Shown: positions 10,227 through 19,401, counted from the first letter of the stretch. The stretch: 64,000 bases of DNA from Fuscovulum blasticum DSM 2131 (GCF_003034965.1 NZ_PZKE01000014.1:31126-95125), one strand, 5' to 3'. The notes: generated by a model not told the origin, from the letters alone. Numbers and translations are program-made.

Positions 10227-10694
10227 TCAGTCGAACTTTCGGCTTGGCGCCAGAACCAGCGCCTCGCCCTTCAGGACCACGGTTTTACCCACCGAGGCCC
10301 AGGTTTCAAGGGTCACCCGGCGTTTCGCGTGGTCGATGGCCAGAACACGCACTTCGGCGGTGACCTGATCGCCCGGCCGGACCGGGGCCATGAACTTGAG
10401 GCTTTGGCCCAGATAGACCGTGCCATGCCCCGGCAACTGTTCCCCGATCACCGCCGAGATCAGCCCGGCGGTCAGCATCCCATGCGCGATGCGGCCCTGG
10501 AACATGGTGTCCTGCGCATAGGCTTCATCCAGATGCACCGGGTTGCGGTCGCTGGAGACCTCGGCAAACAGTTCGATGTCGCGATCGGTGACAACCTTGG
10601 TCAGGCTGCGCGTCATGCCGATTTCAAGATCTTCAATGCAGATCGTGCCGCGGGGCAGGTTGTGCGTTGTGTCCAGCATCATGATGAGTCCCAT
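10227..10694 (-). CDS. MaoC-like hot-dog hydratase
   Basis: A protein of up to 155 residues with the MaoC/(R)-specific enoyl-CoA hydratase fold. The catalytic Asp/His pair is visible in SSDRNPVHLDEAYA (Asp49, His54 from the longest start), followed by GRIAHGMLTAGLISAVIGEQLPG. It would hydrate short-chain enoyl-CoA, for example feeding (R)-3-hydroxyacyl-CoA to polyester synthesis; the substrate is not provable here. The first ATG (10694) is poorly preceded by a ribosome site; ATGs at 10682 and 10679 lie 6-9 bases after GGGA and may be the real start. Confidence 0.88.
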   Translation of the reverse strand: MGLIMMLDTTHNLPRGTICIEDLEIGMTRSLTKVVTDRDIELFAEVSSDRNPVHLDEAYAQDTMFQGRIAHGMLTAGLISAVIGEQLPGHGTVYLGQSLKFMAPVRPGDQVTAEVRVLAIDHAKRRVTLETWASVGKTVVLKGEALVLAPSRKFD

Positions 10695-10804
10695 CCAGGT
10701 GGCGGGACGCTAGCAGATGCCGCAGCGCAGCGCAATTCCCGTGCGCAAGAAATGTTCTGCTGCGTTTTGATTGTCGCAACAATATTTCCGGCGCGATTTG
10801 GCGA

Positions 10805-11692
10805 TCAGCGCAGATGACCCATGGCCAGCGTGGGCGAAAGTTGCCGCTCGGCCAGCCATTGCGCAAGTTTCGCGGCATCGGGGGTGGTGCTGTCGGGACC
10901 GAAGGCGGCGGCGTCGATGCCGCCGGTGATGAACAGCGTGTCCAGCCCTTCGGCGATGCCGCCCTGAATATCCGTCGCGATGCCATCCCCGATGCAGAGT
11001 ATGGCGCCATCGGTATCGCGCAGCGCGGCCAGGCGACGCCGGGCCAGATCATAGATCGGCGGATGCGGTTTGCCGAAATACAGCGCCCGGCCCCCCATCG
11101 CCTCGTAATCCCGCGCAAGGGCGCCGGCGCACCACAGGCGGCGGTCGCCATAATCGACCACGATGTCGGGGTTCGCGCACAGCATCGGCAGGCCCAGCGT
11201 CTTGGCCATCAGCAGTTCGGCCCGGTAATCCTCGGGCGTTTCGATCAGGTCGTCGCGCAAGCCTGTGCAGACCACGCCTTCAGCCTCGCGCAACGGCACG
11301 CGGAGGATGGGCGGCTGGCCTTGGGCAAAGGCGGCGATGTCGGGGGCAAAGTCGGTGTAGAAGGGTTCGTCCTTCTCGGCCCCGATGGCAAAGACCTTGC
11401 GCCCCACCGCGCCCGACAGCAGCGCGAACTGCGCCGCATCGCCCGAGGTGACGATCTCGTCCCAGGCATCTTCCGGCACGCCCATGCCCAGAAGCTGCTG
11501 CGCCACGCTGGATTTCGGCCGGGGCGCATTGGTCAGCAGGACCACCGCGCCACCGCCCGCCCGATAGGCGCGCAGGGCGGCAACCGCATCGGGAAAGGCG
11601 GTCTTGCCGTTGTGCAGGCACCCCCAAAGATCGCAGAACACGGCATCATAGCGTGCGGCAACGTCTGACAGGCGGGGGATGATCTCGGTCAT
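10805..11692 (-). CDS. HAD-superfamily class IIA hydrolase
   Basis: A 295-residue NagD-like HAD protein. The nucleophile motif reads CDLWGCLHNG (Asp at 21), and the end motif is GDGIATDIQGGIAEG with GKPHPPIYD before it. Trp replaces the second Asp of the usual DxDG motif; this is typical of one uncharacterised HAD-IIA subfamily, so a sugar-phosphatase name should not be assumed. The ATG at 11692 has a strong AAGGAG 6 bases upstream. The 43 codons open upstream are excluded. Confidence 0.85.
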   Translation of the reverse strand: MTEIIPRLSDVAARYDAVFCDLWGCLHNGKTAFPDAVAALRAYRAGGGAVVLLTNAPRPKSSVAQQLLGMGVPEDAWDEIVTSGDAAQFALLSGAVGRKVFAIGAEKDEPFYTDFAPDIAAFAQGQPPILRVPLREAEGVVCTGLRDDLIETPEDYRAELLMAKTLGLPMLCANPDIVVDYGDRRLWCAGALARDYEAMGGRALYFGKPHPPIYDLARRRLAALRDTDGAILCIGDGIATDIQGGIAEGLDTLFITGGIDAAAFGPDSTTPDAAKLAQWLAERQLSPTLAMGHLR

Positions 11693-11808
11693 GGCGGCTC
11701 CTTCTCTTGGGGGTTTGTCGCCCCGGCAGCGGAAAAAGGAAAGGCCCGCTTGGCCCGGGCGGCGAAGCTGCGTTATATGCGAATCGTGGAATGTGATCGG
11801 AGAGCAGG

Positions 11809-12207
11809 ATGAAACTGGCAATGATGCGGCTTGCCCTCGTGGCCGCTCTCGCCGCCGCGGCCCCCGCGCTGCGGGCGGGCGAGGCGGTGGAAGAGGCGCT
11901 GACCGTCGAACAGATGCAGGCCAGCGGCGCGCTGGTGGTGGACATCCGCACGCCCGAGGAATGGGCGGAAACCGGCGTGATCGACGGCGCGAAGCTGGTG
12001 ACCTTCACTGACGCCGACAGCTTTCTGGCCGCCATTGGCCCCGAGATTGCCGATGGCCGCGACCTTGTGCTGGTGTGCCGGTCGGGCCGACGCAGCGGCA
12101 TTGCCGCCGAGGCGCTGGCGGAGGTGATTCCGAACCGGGTCATCTCGCAGCAGGGCGGCATGGTGGGGCTGGTCGCCGGCGGCTACAGTCCGGTGCCGCC
12201 AGGCTGA
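11809..12207 (+). CDS. Periplasmic rhodanese-like protein
   Basis: A 132-residue protein with an N-terminal signal peptide (about residues 1-23, MKLAMMRLALVAALAAAAPA) and one rhodanese domain. DIRTPEEWAETG is the CH2A-like motif, and the active-site loop is CRSGRRSG with the catalytic cysteine at 90. Such single-domain exported rhodaneses may transfer sulfane sulfur or act in redox homeostasis. The ATG is preceded by GGAGAGCAGG. It converges with ppaC. Confidence 0.88.
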   Translation: MKLAMMRLALVAALAAAAPALRAGEAVEEALTVEQMQASGALVVDIRTPEEWAETGVIDGAKLVTFTDADSFLAAIGPEIADGRDLVLVCRSGRRSGIAAEALAEVIPNRVISQQGGMVGLVAGGYSPVPPG

Positions 12208-12236
12208 AACGAAAAGGGCCGGGGAAACCCCGGCCC
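12207..12236 (-). terminator. Intrinsic terminator of ppaC
   Basis: Perfect 9-bp arms GGGCCGGGG (12216-12224) and CCCCGGCCC (12228-12236) enclose a 3-base loop. On the minus strand the hairpin is followed by TTTTCGTTTC, so it terminates ppaC. The plus-strand side also has a weak T-rich tail and may serve the convergent rhodanese gene. Confidence 0.85.
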
Positions 12237-12257
12237 GGTTCCGTTCTCTGACCCGGA

Positions 12258-13178
12258 TCAGATCTTCAGCGCCGGGATGATCTGCTTCTTGCGGCTCATG
12301 ATGCCCGGCAGAACGACGGTATCGCCCGACACCTTGCAGGGGAAAGAGGCTTCTGCGATCTGCTTCACCAGATCGTTCGGCACCAGCAGGGTGGCCTCTT
12401 CCTTCAGGATGTCGATGATGAACAGCAGCACCTGATCGGCGCCGTCTTCCTTGGCAACGGCGGGCATACTGGCCATCAGGCTGGCCTTGCGGTCCAGCAG
12501 AACCTTCGGCGCGGTGGTTTCCAGAACCGAGACGCGCAGTTCCTTGCCGTCGATGTTGTATTCCTTGCTGTCCATCCGCAGCAGGGCGGCATCCGAGAAG
12601 GCCGAGACATCGGATTTGGCTTCGAAGAGCTGCGCCGCGAAGTCCGGGATCGACACGCCAAGATCGGCGGCCAGCTTCTCGGCCACGGCCTTGTCATGGG
12701 CGGTGGTGGTGGGGCTGCGGAATTCCAGCGTGTCGGACAGGATGCAGGACAGCATCGCGCCCTTGATCGCCTTCGGGGCCTTGGCCAGATCGTCCCCCAT
12801 CAGATCGTGCAGGATGGTGGCGGTGCAGGCCAGCGGGCGGATGGTGATGTCGATCGGGTTCTTGGTCTTCAGGCCGCCGACCAGCATGTGGTGGTCGATG
12901 ATGCCTTCGATCCTGGCCTCGTTGATCGAGGGCGGCAGTTCGGCGGGATTGTTGGTGTCAACGATCACGACGCTGGTGCCGGCGTCCACATCCGCAATGA
13001 TCTCGGGCTTGGTCAGGCCCCAGTGGCGCAGCACGAAGGCGGCTTCGGTGTTCGGTTCGCCCAGCAGCACGGGCTTGGCGGGCACGCCCTTCACCTCGGA
13101 CAGATACCAGGCCCAGATGATGGGGCTGCCGGTCGAGTCGGTGTCGGGGGATTTGTGGCCGAAAACGAGGGTGGTCAT
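12258..13178 (-). CDS. ppaC: Manganese-dependent (family II) inorganic pyrophosphatase
   Basis: A 306-residue DHH-superfamily pyrophosphatase. Metal-ligand motifs are GHKSPDTDS (7-15) and the DHH triad in IIDHHM (95-97); the C-terminal substrate motif SRKKQ is at 295-299. Family II enzymes hydrolyse PPi and depend on Mn or Co, unlike the more common Mg-dependent Ppa. The ATG at 13178 begins exactly at the family's first strand (MTTLVFGHKSPDTDS); the open frame before it is excluded. Confidence 0.96.
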   Translation of the reverse strand: MTTLVFGHKSPDTDSTGSPIIWAWYLSEVKGVPAKPVLLGEPNTEAAFVLRHWGLTKPEIIADVDAGTSVVIVDTNNPAELPPSINEARIEGIIDHHMLVGGLKTKNPIDITIRPLACTATILHDLMGDDLAKAPKAIKGAMLSCILSDTLEFRSPTTTAHDKAVAEKLAADLGVSIPDFAAQLFEAKSDVSAFSDAALLRMDSKEYNIDGKELRVSVLETTAPKVLLDRKASLMASMPAVAKEDGADQVLLFIIDILKEEATLLVPNDLVKQIAEASFPCKVSGDTVVLPGIMSRKKQIIPALKI

Positions 13179-13212
13179 GGAACGGGACTCATGTTTTGGG
13201 GTTTGGCCGGGC

Positions 13213-13240
13213 TTATAAGTGAGGGTTGGGGAAATGTCAC
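13213..13240 (-). promoter_or_regulatory. Candidate ppaC promoter
   Basis: On the minus strand GTGACA (13240-13235) and TTATAA (13218-13213) are 16 bases apart and lie 35 bases before the ppaC start codon. The AT-rich -10 stands out in a very GC-rich gap. Confidence 0.45.
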
Positions 13241-13312
13241 CCTGTCCGGTGGGGCGGCGGTGCCCCGCCGGTTTTGACAAGGGCGGCGCGGGCGGATAGC
13301 GGTTGGCGCATC

Positions 13313-14017
13313 ATGTCAGACGACGCTTTTTCCCCCGAACCCCCGCCGCGCTTTCTGCAGGGGCTGCTGCAATCGGTGCCGATTGCGCTTGGCTATTTCC
13401 CCATCGCCTTTTCCTTCGGCGTGGCGGCCACCCGGGCCGGGCTGACGGCGCCCGAGGCGGTGATGCTGTCGCTGGTGATCTATGCCGGGGCTTCGCAGTT
13501 TCTGGCGCTGGCGCTGGTGACCAGCGGGGCGCCGGTGCTGGTGTCGGCCTTCACGCTGATCGCCATGAACCTGCGGCATGTCCTTTATGGCCCCGCGCTG
13601 ATGAAGCAGGCAGGTAGCGGCGCCAGCCGGCGGCTGGCCTGGGGCTGGGCCTGGGGACTGACGGACGAGGTGTTCGGTCAGGCCCTGGGGGCGCTTGCGC
13701 GCGGGCAGCGGTTTTCCGAACGCTGGATGTTCGGCCTTGGCCTTGGCGCCTATGCCGCCTGGGTGGGCGGCACGGCGGTGGGGGCGCTGGCCGGTGGCGG
13801 CGCGCTCGAGGCCTGGCCGGCGCTGAACGCAGGCCTTGGCTTCATGCTGACGGCGCTGTTCCTGGCGCTTCTGCTGTCGATCCTGTCGCGGGCGGCGCTG
13901 CCGGCGATTGCCGTTGCGGCGGTGGCCACGGTGATCGGCACGCTGGCGGTATCGGGCACCGTGGGAATTCTGGCCGGCATGATCTGCGGCGCATTGGCGG
14001 GGGTGGTGCGGCGATGA
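13313..14017 (+). CDS. azlC: AzlC family branched-chain amino acid exporter, large subunit
   Basis: A 234-residue membrane protein with multiple hydrophobic segments. It begins PPPRFLQGLLQSVPIALGYFPIAFSFG, the conserved AzlC opening, followed by GASQFLALAL and MNLRHVLYG. With AzlD it forms an exporter for branched-chain amino acids or related compounds. The ATG at 13313 is chosen over an upstream in-frame start at 13226 because family similarity begins there. It overlaps azlD by 4 bases. Confidence 0.93.
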   Translation: MSDDAFSPEPPPRFLQGLLQSVPIALGYFPIAFSFGVAATRAGLTAPEAVMLSLVIYAGASQFLALALVTSGAPVLVSAFTLIAMNLRHVLYGPALMKQAGSGASRRLAWGWAWGLTDEVFGQALGALARGQRFSERWMFGLGLGAYAAWVGGTAVGALAGGGALEAWPALNAGLGFMLTALFLALLLSILSRAALPAIAVAAVATVIGTLAVSGTVGILAGMICGALAGVVRR

Positions 14018-14337
14018 ACACCGATCTTGTCCTGCTGGCCGTTCTGGCCGGGGCGGCGAACTGGGCCTTCCGCGCGCTGCCGACGCTGCTGCTGCGGCAA
14101 GAGCCCCGGCCCGGCGGGCTGGCGGCGCGGTTTCTGGCGGCCACCGGGCCGGCGGCGATTGCGACACTGGTCGTCGCCTCGGCCCTGCCGCAGCTTTACC
14201 CGGTGCCGCGCGACCTGATCCCGCTGGCGGCGGGCGTGCTGGCAACCGTGGCGGCCTATCTGCCGCGCCGCTCGGTCGTGGGGGCGACGCTGGCGGGGGC
14301 CACGGCCTATGGCGCGGTTTTCTGGCTGGTCAGTTGA
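14014..14337 (+). CDS. azlD: AzlD family branched-chain amino acid exporter, small subunit
   Basis: A 107-residue protein with about four hydrophobic segments, of normal AzlD length. FRALPTLLLR near the N-terminus is a family feature. The ATGA overlap with azlC indicates coupled translation of the two subunits. Confidence 0.9.
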   Translation: MNTDLVLLAVLAGAANWAFRALPTLLLRQEPRPGGLAARFLAATGPAAIATLVVASALPQLYPVPRDLIPLAAGVLATVAAYLPRRSVVGATLAGATAYGAVFWLVS

Positions 14338-14419
14338 ATCGGCGTGACATAATGACAGCCCTCGCCCCTTGCGCGCCGCGCCGATGCGGGCGACCATGCC
14401 CGCCAAGGAGGCCCGCCCG

Positions 14420-14737
14420 ATGATCGAGATCAGTCCCAGTAAGGTTGTGCAAGTCATCTTCCTGTCGCGTGAGGAGGCGGCCGGCGAATCCGAGCTTTGG
14501 GCCTTCATCGACGGCATGAATTCCGAGGAGAAGGCGCATCTGACCGCCATCGCCTGGGTCGGCCGCGGCGCCTTTGAACCCGAGGATTACCTTGAGGCGG
14601 TAGAAACCGCCTTTGTGCAGGCCACGACGCCGACGGCAGACTACCTGCTGGGGATGCCGCATCTGGGCGAGAACCTTGAAGCGGGGCTTGAGGCGCTTGG
14701 AGTCGATGTCTCGGGCGAGGAAGAAGACCTGCTCTGA
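14420..14737 (+). CDS. DUF3775 family protein
   Basis: A 105-residue acidic protein whose opening IEISPSKVVQVIFLSREEA and later DYLLGMPHLGENLEAGLEALG match the DUF3775 family of alphaproteobacteria. Function is unknown. The ATG at 14420 was chosen because AAGGAG lies 9 bases upstream; an earlier ATG at 14369 lacks such a site. It stands alone between azlD and the thioredoxin gene. Confidence 0.8.
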   Translation: MIEISPSKVVQVIFLSREEAAGESELWAFIDGMNSEEKAHLTAIAWVGRGAFEPEDYLEAVETAFVQATTPTADYLLGMPHLGENLEAGLEALGVDVSGEEEDLL

Positions 14738-14797
14738 CCCCTTGCAGGTGGCCGGGGCAGGGCACATTTATTCCGCAATCGGAATATGAGGTGTGCG

Positions 14798-15247
14798 ATG
14801 CCCGCAACGATGGATGCCGTAAAGCTGACCTGCGCCACCTGTGGCCAGGCCAATCGTGTGCCGCTGGCCCGGCTGGCCGAGGGGCCGAAATGCGGCCATT
14901 GCGGCGATCCGCTGGCCGATGGGCGGGTGGCCGAACTGGAGGCCGCGACGCATGACAAGATGACGCGGGGTGACGGCTTGCCGGTTCTGGTGGATTACTG
15001 GGCACCTTGGTGCGGCCCCTGCCGCAGCATGGCCCCGGAATTCGCCCGCGCCGCCAGGACGCTGGCCCCGCAGGTGCGGCTGATGAAGCTGAACACCGAG
15101 GATTACCCGCAAATCTCGGCTCGGGCCGGCATCCGGGGGATTCCGGCGCTGATCCTGTATCGCAACGGGCGCGAGGTCGCGCGCCTTGCCGGTGCCCGCC
15201 CGGCGGCCGAGATCGTGGCCTTCGCACGCCAGCACAGCCAGCCCTGA
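14798..15247 (+). CDS. trxC: Thioredoxin 2-like protein with N-terminal zinc ribbon
   Basis: A 149-residue thioredoxin of the TrxC type. Two CxxC pairs at the N-terminus (CATC 12-15, CGHC 32-35) form the zinc-binding extension, and the active site WCGPC is at 71-75 in a complete thioredoxin fold ending [20 protein letters not shown]. It reduces protein disulfides in the cytoplasm and may act under oxidative stress. The ATG at 14798 is preceded by GAGG; an ATG at 14786 would add four residues. Confidence 0.92.
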   Translation: MPATMDAVKLTCATCGQANRVPLARLAEGPKCGHCGDPLADGRVAELEAATHDKMTRGDGLPVLVDYWAPWCGPCRSMAPEFARAARTLAPQVRLMKLNTEDYPQISARAGIRGIPALILYRNGREVARLAGARPAAEIVAFARQHSQP

Positions 15248-15263
15248 GCCCCGCTTCGCCCGC

Positions 15264-15293
15264 TTGACAAGACAACGACATTGGGCCAGATAC
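15264..15293 (+). promoter_or_regulatory. Candidate promoter of the tRNA-Ala gene
   Basis: A consensus -35 TTGACA (15264-15269) and AGATAC (15288-15293) are 18 bases apart, ending 14 bases before the mature tRNA. A strong -35 is usual for stable RNA genes. Confidence 0.55.
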
Positions 15294-15307
15294 CCGCCAC
15301 GGTCATT

Positions 15308-15383
15308 GGGGCAGTAGCTCAGTTGGGAGAGCGTATCGTTCGCAATGATAAGGTCAGGGGTTCGATCCCCCTCTGCTCCACCA
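15308..15383 (+). tRNA. tRNA-Ala (anticodon CGC)
   Basis: The 76-base sequence folds into a full cloverleaf: acceptor arm GGGGCAG/CTGCTCC, D stem GCTC/GAGC, anticodon stem TATCG/TGATA with loop TTCGCAA, T arm AGGGG-TTCGATC-CCCCT, and an encoded CCA end. The anticodon is CGC. The third acceptor pair is G-U, the identity mark of alanine tRNAs. It reads GCG codons. It stands alone, not inside an rRNA operon. No gene is visible in the 220 bases after it. Confidence 0.95.
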
Positions 15384-15603
15384 TTGACCGCTGATTTTAT
15401 TGGGTAATTTCTCCTGCAAGGGGTCTTCCCATAGCGGGACGGCGCTTTCTGGCGCGGATGTACCGAAACACTCCCCAAATGAAACGCCTTTGTCAGCACA
15501 CCCCAAAGGCCGCCTTCGACCACTGGGTCAGTATCAAAGTGCTGCGTCGGGTGCCGGTCATGATCTGGCGACCAGCGGCCAACCGGCTGTGTGAGGGAAG
15601 CCG

Positions 15604-16443
15604 TCAGCGCCGACGTTCAAGCACGACCTTGGCGACAAGCGCCAGCAGCGCGATCAATGTCAGGGTCGAGGCCGCGGCAAAGGCGCCGGCGATGTTCAGG
15701 TCGTTGAACAGCAGTTCGATCTGCAGGGGCAGGGTGTTGGTTTGCCCCCGGATCGAGCCGGACACGATCGAGACGCCGCCGAACTCTCCCACCGCGCGGG
15801 CCGAGCACAGGATGGCGCCGTAAAGCAGCGCCCAGCGGATGTTCGGCAGCGTGACCCGCCGGAACACCTGCCAACCCGAGGCGCCCAGCGTGACCGCCGC
15901 CTCTTCCTGATCGCTGCCCTGCGCCTGCATCAGGGGCAAGACCTCTCGCATCACGAAGGGAGAGGTGACGAACAGCGTCACCAGCACGATCCCCGGCAGG
16001 GCAAACAGGATCTGCAGGTCATGCGCGGCCAGCCAGGGGCCAAGCAGGCCCTGCCGGCCGTAGAGAAGCAGGTAGCAGATCCCGGCGATGATCGGCGAAA
16101 TCGAGAACGGGATCTCGATCAGCGTCAGCAGGGCGCCGCGCCCCGGAAAGCGGAACCGGGCCACAAGCCAGGCCGCCGCGATGCCGAAGGCCACATTCAC
16201 CGGCACCACCACAAGGGCGACCAGAACCGTCAGCCAGACGGCATGAAGGGTGTTCGGTTCAAGAATATTGGCCGCGAAGGCCGCCCAGCCGGCGGCGAAG
16301 GCCCGGTAGAAGATGTAGGCCAGCGGAATGACCACCAGCAGCAGGCTGGACAGCAGGGCTGCCGCGATCAGCAGCCGGGGGATCAGCCGGCCCTGGCCGG
16401 GTGCCGCGGTGTGAGTGGGCGACAGGGGCAGGGGGCTGCTCAT
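15604..16443 (-). CDS. cysW: Sulfate/thiosulfate ABC transporter permease CysW
   Basis: A 279-residue inner-membrane permease with about six hydrophobic segments. The EAA loop that contacts the ATPase is [30 protein letters not shown] in part (about residues 180-209), and [14 protein letters not shown] is characteristic of CysW. It overlaps cysT by 4 bases (ATGA at 16440-16443), so the two permeases are translated together. It is the last gene of the operon. Confidence 0.95.
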   Translation of the reverse strand: MSSPLPLSPTHTAAPGQGRLIPRLLIAAALLSSLLLVVIPLAYIFYRAFAAGWAAFAANILEPNTLHAVWLTVLVALVVVPVNVAFGIAAAWLVARFRFPGRGALLTLIEIPFSISPIIAGICYLLLYGRQGLLGPWLAAHDLQILFALPGIVLVTLFVTSPFVMREVLPLMQAQGSDQEEAAVTLGASGWQVFRRVTLPNIRWALLYGAILCSARAVGEFGGVSIVSGSIRGQTNTLPLQIELLFNDLNIAGAFAAASTLTLIALLALVAKVVLERRR

Positions 16444-17297
16444 TGCCGTTTTCCCTTGTAGCGCATGGCCCTTGCCTGCAGCAGGTTCGACGCCGCCAGC
16501 AGGACCAGCGCAAGGATCAGCAGCGTCAGCGCGATCACCGCGGCGCCGTTGTAATCGTATTCCTCAAGCCGGATCACCGCCAGAAGCGAGGCGATCTCGG
16601 TTTCCATCGGCAGGTTGCCGGCAATGAAGACCACGGCCCCGAATTCCCCCAACGACCGGGCGAAGGACAGGGAGATGCCCACCACGAAAGCGGGGAAGAT
16701 CGCCGGAAACACGATCCGCCGGAACGCGGTGAACGGAAAGGCCCCCAAGGTTGCCGCCGCCTGTTCATACTGCGGGTCCAGGTCTTCCAGCACGGGCTGG
16801 ACGGTGCGCACCACGAAGGGAATCGAGGTGAAGGCCATGGCGATGGTCACCCCCCAGATCGTGTAGACAACCTTGATGCCCTGCGGTTCCAGCACGGCGC
16901 CATACCAGCCGTTCCCTGCAAACAGCGCCGACAGCGTAAGCCCTGCAACAGCCGTTGGCAGGGCGAAGGGGATGTCGATCAGTGCATCCAGCAACCGCTT
17001 GCCCGGAAAATCATAGCGCACCAGCACCCAGGCCATCAGCAGGCCATAGACGGCACAGAGAACCGAGGCCATCGCGGCGGCCGAGATCGTCAGCTTCAGC
17101 GCCGCAAGCGTGCGCGGCGCGCTGGCAATCTCGAGGAACCGCAAGGGGCCGACCTCGGCCCCTTTCAGCACCAGCGCGATGATCGGCAGAAGGATGATGA
17201 TGCCGACATAGGTCAGCGTCAGCCCCATTGTCAGGCCGAACCCGGGAAGAACCCGCTTCGGCCGGATGACCGAAGCGGTTGGTGTCGATGCCGTCAT
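16440..17297 (-). CDS. cysT: Sulfate/thiosulfate ABC transporter permease CysT
   Basis: A 285-residue permease. The start RVLPGFGLTMGLTLTYVGIIILLP, the segment DIPFALPTAVAGLTLSALF and the EAA loop beginning EQAAATLGAFPFTAFRRI are typical of CysT (CysU). It pairs with CysW to form the membrane channel. ATGA overlaps join it to sbp upstream and cysW downstream. Confidence 0.95.
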   Translation of the reverse strand: MTASTPTASVIRPKRVLPGFGLTMGLTLTYVGIIILLPIIALVLKGAEVGPLRFLEIASAPRTLAALKLTISAAAMASVLCAVYGLLMAWVLVRYDFPGKRLLDALIDIPFALPTAVAGLTLSALFAGNGWYGAVLEPQGIKVVYTIWGVTIAMAFTSIPFVVRTVQPVLEDLDPQYEQAAATLGAFPFTAFRRIVFPAIFPAFVVGISLSFARSLGEFGAVVFIAGNLPMETEIASLLAVIRLEEYDYNGAAVIALTLLILALVLLAASNLLQARAMRYKGKRQ

Positions 17298-18286
17298 TGG
17301 TTCACGAACAGCGTGTCAAGGATGCCGCCTTCGGCAAGGTGCTCGGCCTTGATCTTGTCCCAGCCGCCGAAAACCTCTTCGACCGTCACCAGCTTCACAT
17401 CGGGGAAGTCTGCCGCGGTCTCTGCCTTCACGGCCGGATCGTTGACCCGGTAGAAATGCCTGGCAAGGATGCGCTGACCTTCGGGGCTGTACAGGAATTC
17501 GAGATAGGCTTTCGACACCTCTTCCGTGCCCTTCTTTCTGGCATTCTCGGTCACGACCGCCACCGGGAATTCCGCCAGCAGGCTGAGCGAGGGCGTCACG
17601 CGGACAAAGCCCTTGTCGGCGTATTCCTTGGCGATGCCGCCGGTTTCGGCCTCGAACGTGATCAGAACATCGCCGATGTCCTTTTCCGCAAAGGTCGTGG
17701 TGGCTGCGCGCCCGCCAGTATCGAACACCGGAACGTTCGCGAACAGGGCCTTGACGAACTCTTGCGCCTTGGTTGCATCGCCGGCGTTCTTGTCCAGCGC
17801 ATAGGCATAGGCGGCCAGATAGGTATAGCGCGCATTGCCCGAAGTTTTCGGATTGGGGAAGACAACCTTCACATCCGCGCGGACAAGATCATCCCAGTCC
17901 TTGATGCCCTTGGGGTTGTCCTTGCGCACAAGGAACGCCGGCAGCGAGTAATAGGGCGACGCCTCGTTCGGGAAGGCCTTGCGCCAGTCTGCGTCCAGCA
18001 GGCCGCCGGCGGCCAGAACGTCGATGTCGGTCACCTGGTTGAAGGTCACCACGTCAGCCGGCAGCCCCTCCAGAATGGCGCGTGCCTGTTTTGACGAACC
18101 GGCGTGCGATTGTTCGATCGTAACGTCCTTGCCGGTGGCATCTTTCCAGACCTTTGCGAAGGCGGGGTTCACTTCGGTGAACAGCTCTCGGGACACGTCA
18201 TAGGACACGTTCAGGATCGAATCCTGCGCCATAGCCGGCAGCGCAAGGCCCAGGCCAAGGGCTGCGGCAAGAATACGGGTTTTCAC
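17294..18286 (-). CDS. sbp: Periplasmic sulfate-binding protein
   Basis: A 330-residue binding protein with a signal peptide (KTRILAAALGLGLALPAMA) and the family signature LNVSYDVSRELFTEVNPAF, then QSHAGSSKQARAIL and the conserved YLEFLYSPEGQ near the end. It captures sulfate or thiosulfate for the CysTWA transporter. The start is a GTG at 18286, preceded by GGAG; the GTGA overlaps the cysA stop by 4 bases. The 32 codons open before it are not signal-peptide-like and were excluded. Confidence 0.95.
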   Translation of the reverse strand: MKTRILAAALGLGLALPAMAQDSILNVSYDVSRELFTEVNPAFAKVWKDATGKDVTIEQSHAGSSKQARAILEGLPADVVTFNQVTDIDVLAAGGLLDADWRKAFPNEASPYYSLPAFLVRKDNPKGIKDWDDLVRADVKVVFPNPKTSGNARYTYLAAYAYALDKNAGDATKAQEFVKALFANVPVFDTGGRAATTTFAEKDIGDVLITFEAETGGIAKEYADKGFVRVTPSLSLLAEFPVAVVTENARKKGTEEVSKAYLEFLYSPEGQRILARHFYRVNDPAVKAETAADFPDVKLVTVEEVFGGWDKIKAEHLAEGGILDTLFVNQ

Positions 18287-19401
18287 GGGAGAGACTCCTT
18301 GAGTTCGGAAAGGGGGGCATCGGCAGGAACTGTCGGTCTTGCAGGCGGCGCCGTGGCGCTGCGCGGATCGACAAACACGCATCCCGCCTGCACGCGCAGA
18401 TGAACGGCTTGCCCGACCGCCAGTGCCGTGGCGGTTCGTCTTGGCACCTCGGCGTCCATCTCGACACCGGCGGATTCGGTCAGCCGCACCCGCAACAGGG
18501 CGCCGGTCGAGGCAAGGTCGGTAATCCGGTAGCGGCCATCTTCGGCCGGAACGGGGGTGATGTCAGAGGCCCGCAGGAACAGCCGCGCCGGGCCATCGGG
18601 CAGCGCGCGGCGGGGCAGGGCGGTTGCGTCCAGCCCCCGCGCCTGAACCCGGCCTGCCTGAAGGGTGACCGGAAGTTCGACGGTGTGCCCCAGAAACCGC
18701 GCCACGAACGGAGAGGCGGGATGATCATAAATCTCGTCGGGCCGACCGATCTGTTCGATCCGGCCGGCACCCATGACAACTACGCGATCAGCCAGCTCGA
18801 AGGCTTCTTCCTGGTCATGGGTGACAAAGATCGTGGTGGTTCCCGACGCTTCATGGACGTGGCGCAGCCAGCGGCGCAGGTCGCGCCGGACCTGCGCGTC
18901 GAGCGCGCCGAAGGGTTCGTCCAGCAGCAGGATACGGGGCGAGGTTGCCAGTGCCCGCCCCAAGGCAACCCGCTGGCGCTGTCCGCCGGACAGTTCCGCC
19001 GGGTATCTGTCGGCCAGGGTTTCGATCTGCAGGAACTGCAACAGTTCGTTCACCCGGGCGGTGATGGCCGCCGCATCGGGGCGGCGGGGGCGGGGCTGAA
19101 CGGTCAGCCCGAAGGCGATGTTGTCGCGTACCCGCATGTGGGGGAACAGGGCATAATGCTGGAAGACGAACCCCGTCTCCCGGGTCTGCGGCCGCCGCGC
19201 CAGCCAGTCCTCGTCCGCAACGGTCAGCGAACCCGCGTTCGGCCAGTCAAGGCCGGCGATGATCTTCAGCAGCGTGGTCTTGCCCGACCCGGACGGCCCC
19301 AGCAGCGCCACCAGTTCGCGGTCGGCGACGGCAAGATCAATGCCCCTGAGGACTTCGGTCGCACCGAAGCGGCGTGTCAGGTTTTCGATCACAAGCGCCA
19401 T
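18283..19401 (-). CDS. cysA: Sulfate/thiosulfate ABC transporter ATPase
   Basis: A 372-residue ATPase. Walker A is GPSGSGKT (35-42), the ABC signature is LSGGQRQRVALGRAL, Walker B is ILLLDEPFGALD, and a C-terminal TOBE-like domain of about 130 residues follows. It powers sulfate import. It is the first gene of the operon cysA-sbp-cysT-cysW; placing the ATPase ahead of the binding protein is unusual, since it is commonly last. The ATG at 19401 was chosen where family similarity starts, with GGAGG 4-8 bases upstream. Confidence 0.94.
   Translation of the reverse strand: MALVIENLTRRFGATEVLRGIDLAVADRELVALLGPSGSGKTTLLKIIAGLDWPNAGSLTVADEDWLARRPQTRETGFVFQHYALFPHMRVRDNIAFGLTVQPRPRRPDAAAITARVNELLQFLQIETLADRYPAELSGGQRQRVALGRALATSPRILLLDEPFGALDAQVRRDLRRWLRHVHEASGTTTIFVTHDQEEAFELADRVVVMGAGRIEQIGRPDEIYDHPASPFVARFLGHTVELPVTLQAGRVQARGLDATALPRRALPDGPARLFLRASDITPVPAEDGRYRITDLASTGALLRVRLTESAGVEMDAEVPRRTATALAVGQAVHLRVQAGCVFVDPRSATAPPARPTVPADAPLSELKESLP

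Noticed and set aside
10770..10783. Inverted repeat ATTGT-CGCA-ACAAT upstream of the MaoC gene
   Set aside because: The arms are short, AT-rich bases are common in promoters, and I could not tie it to a known regulator.
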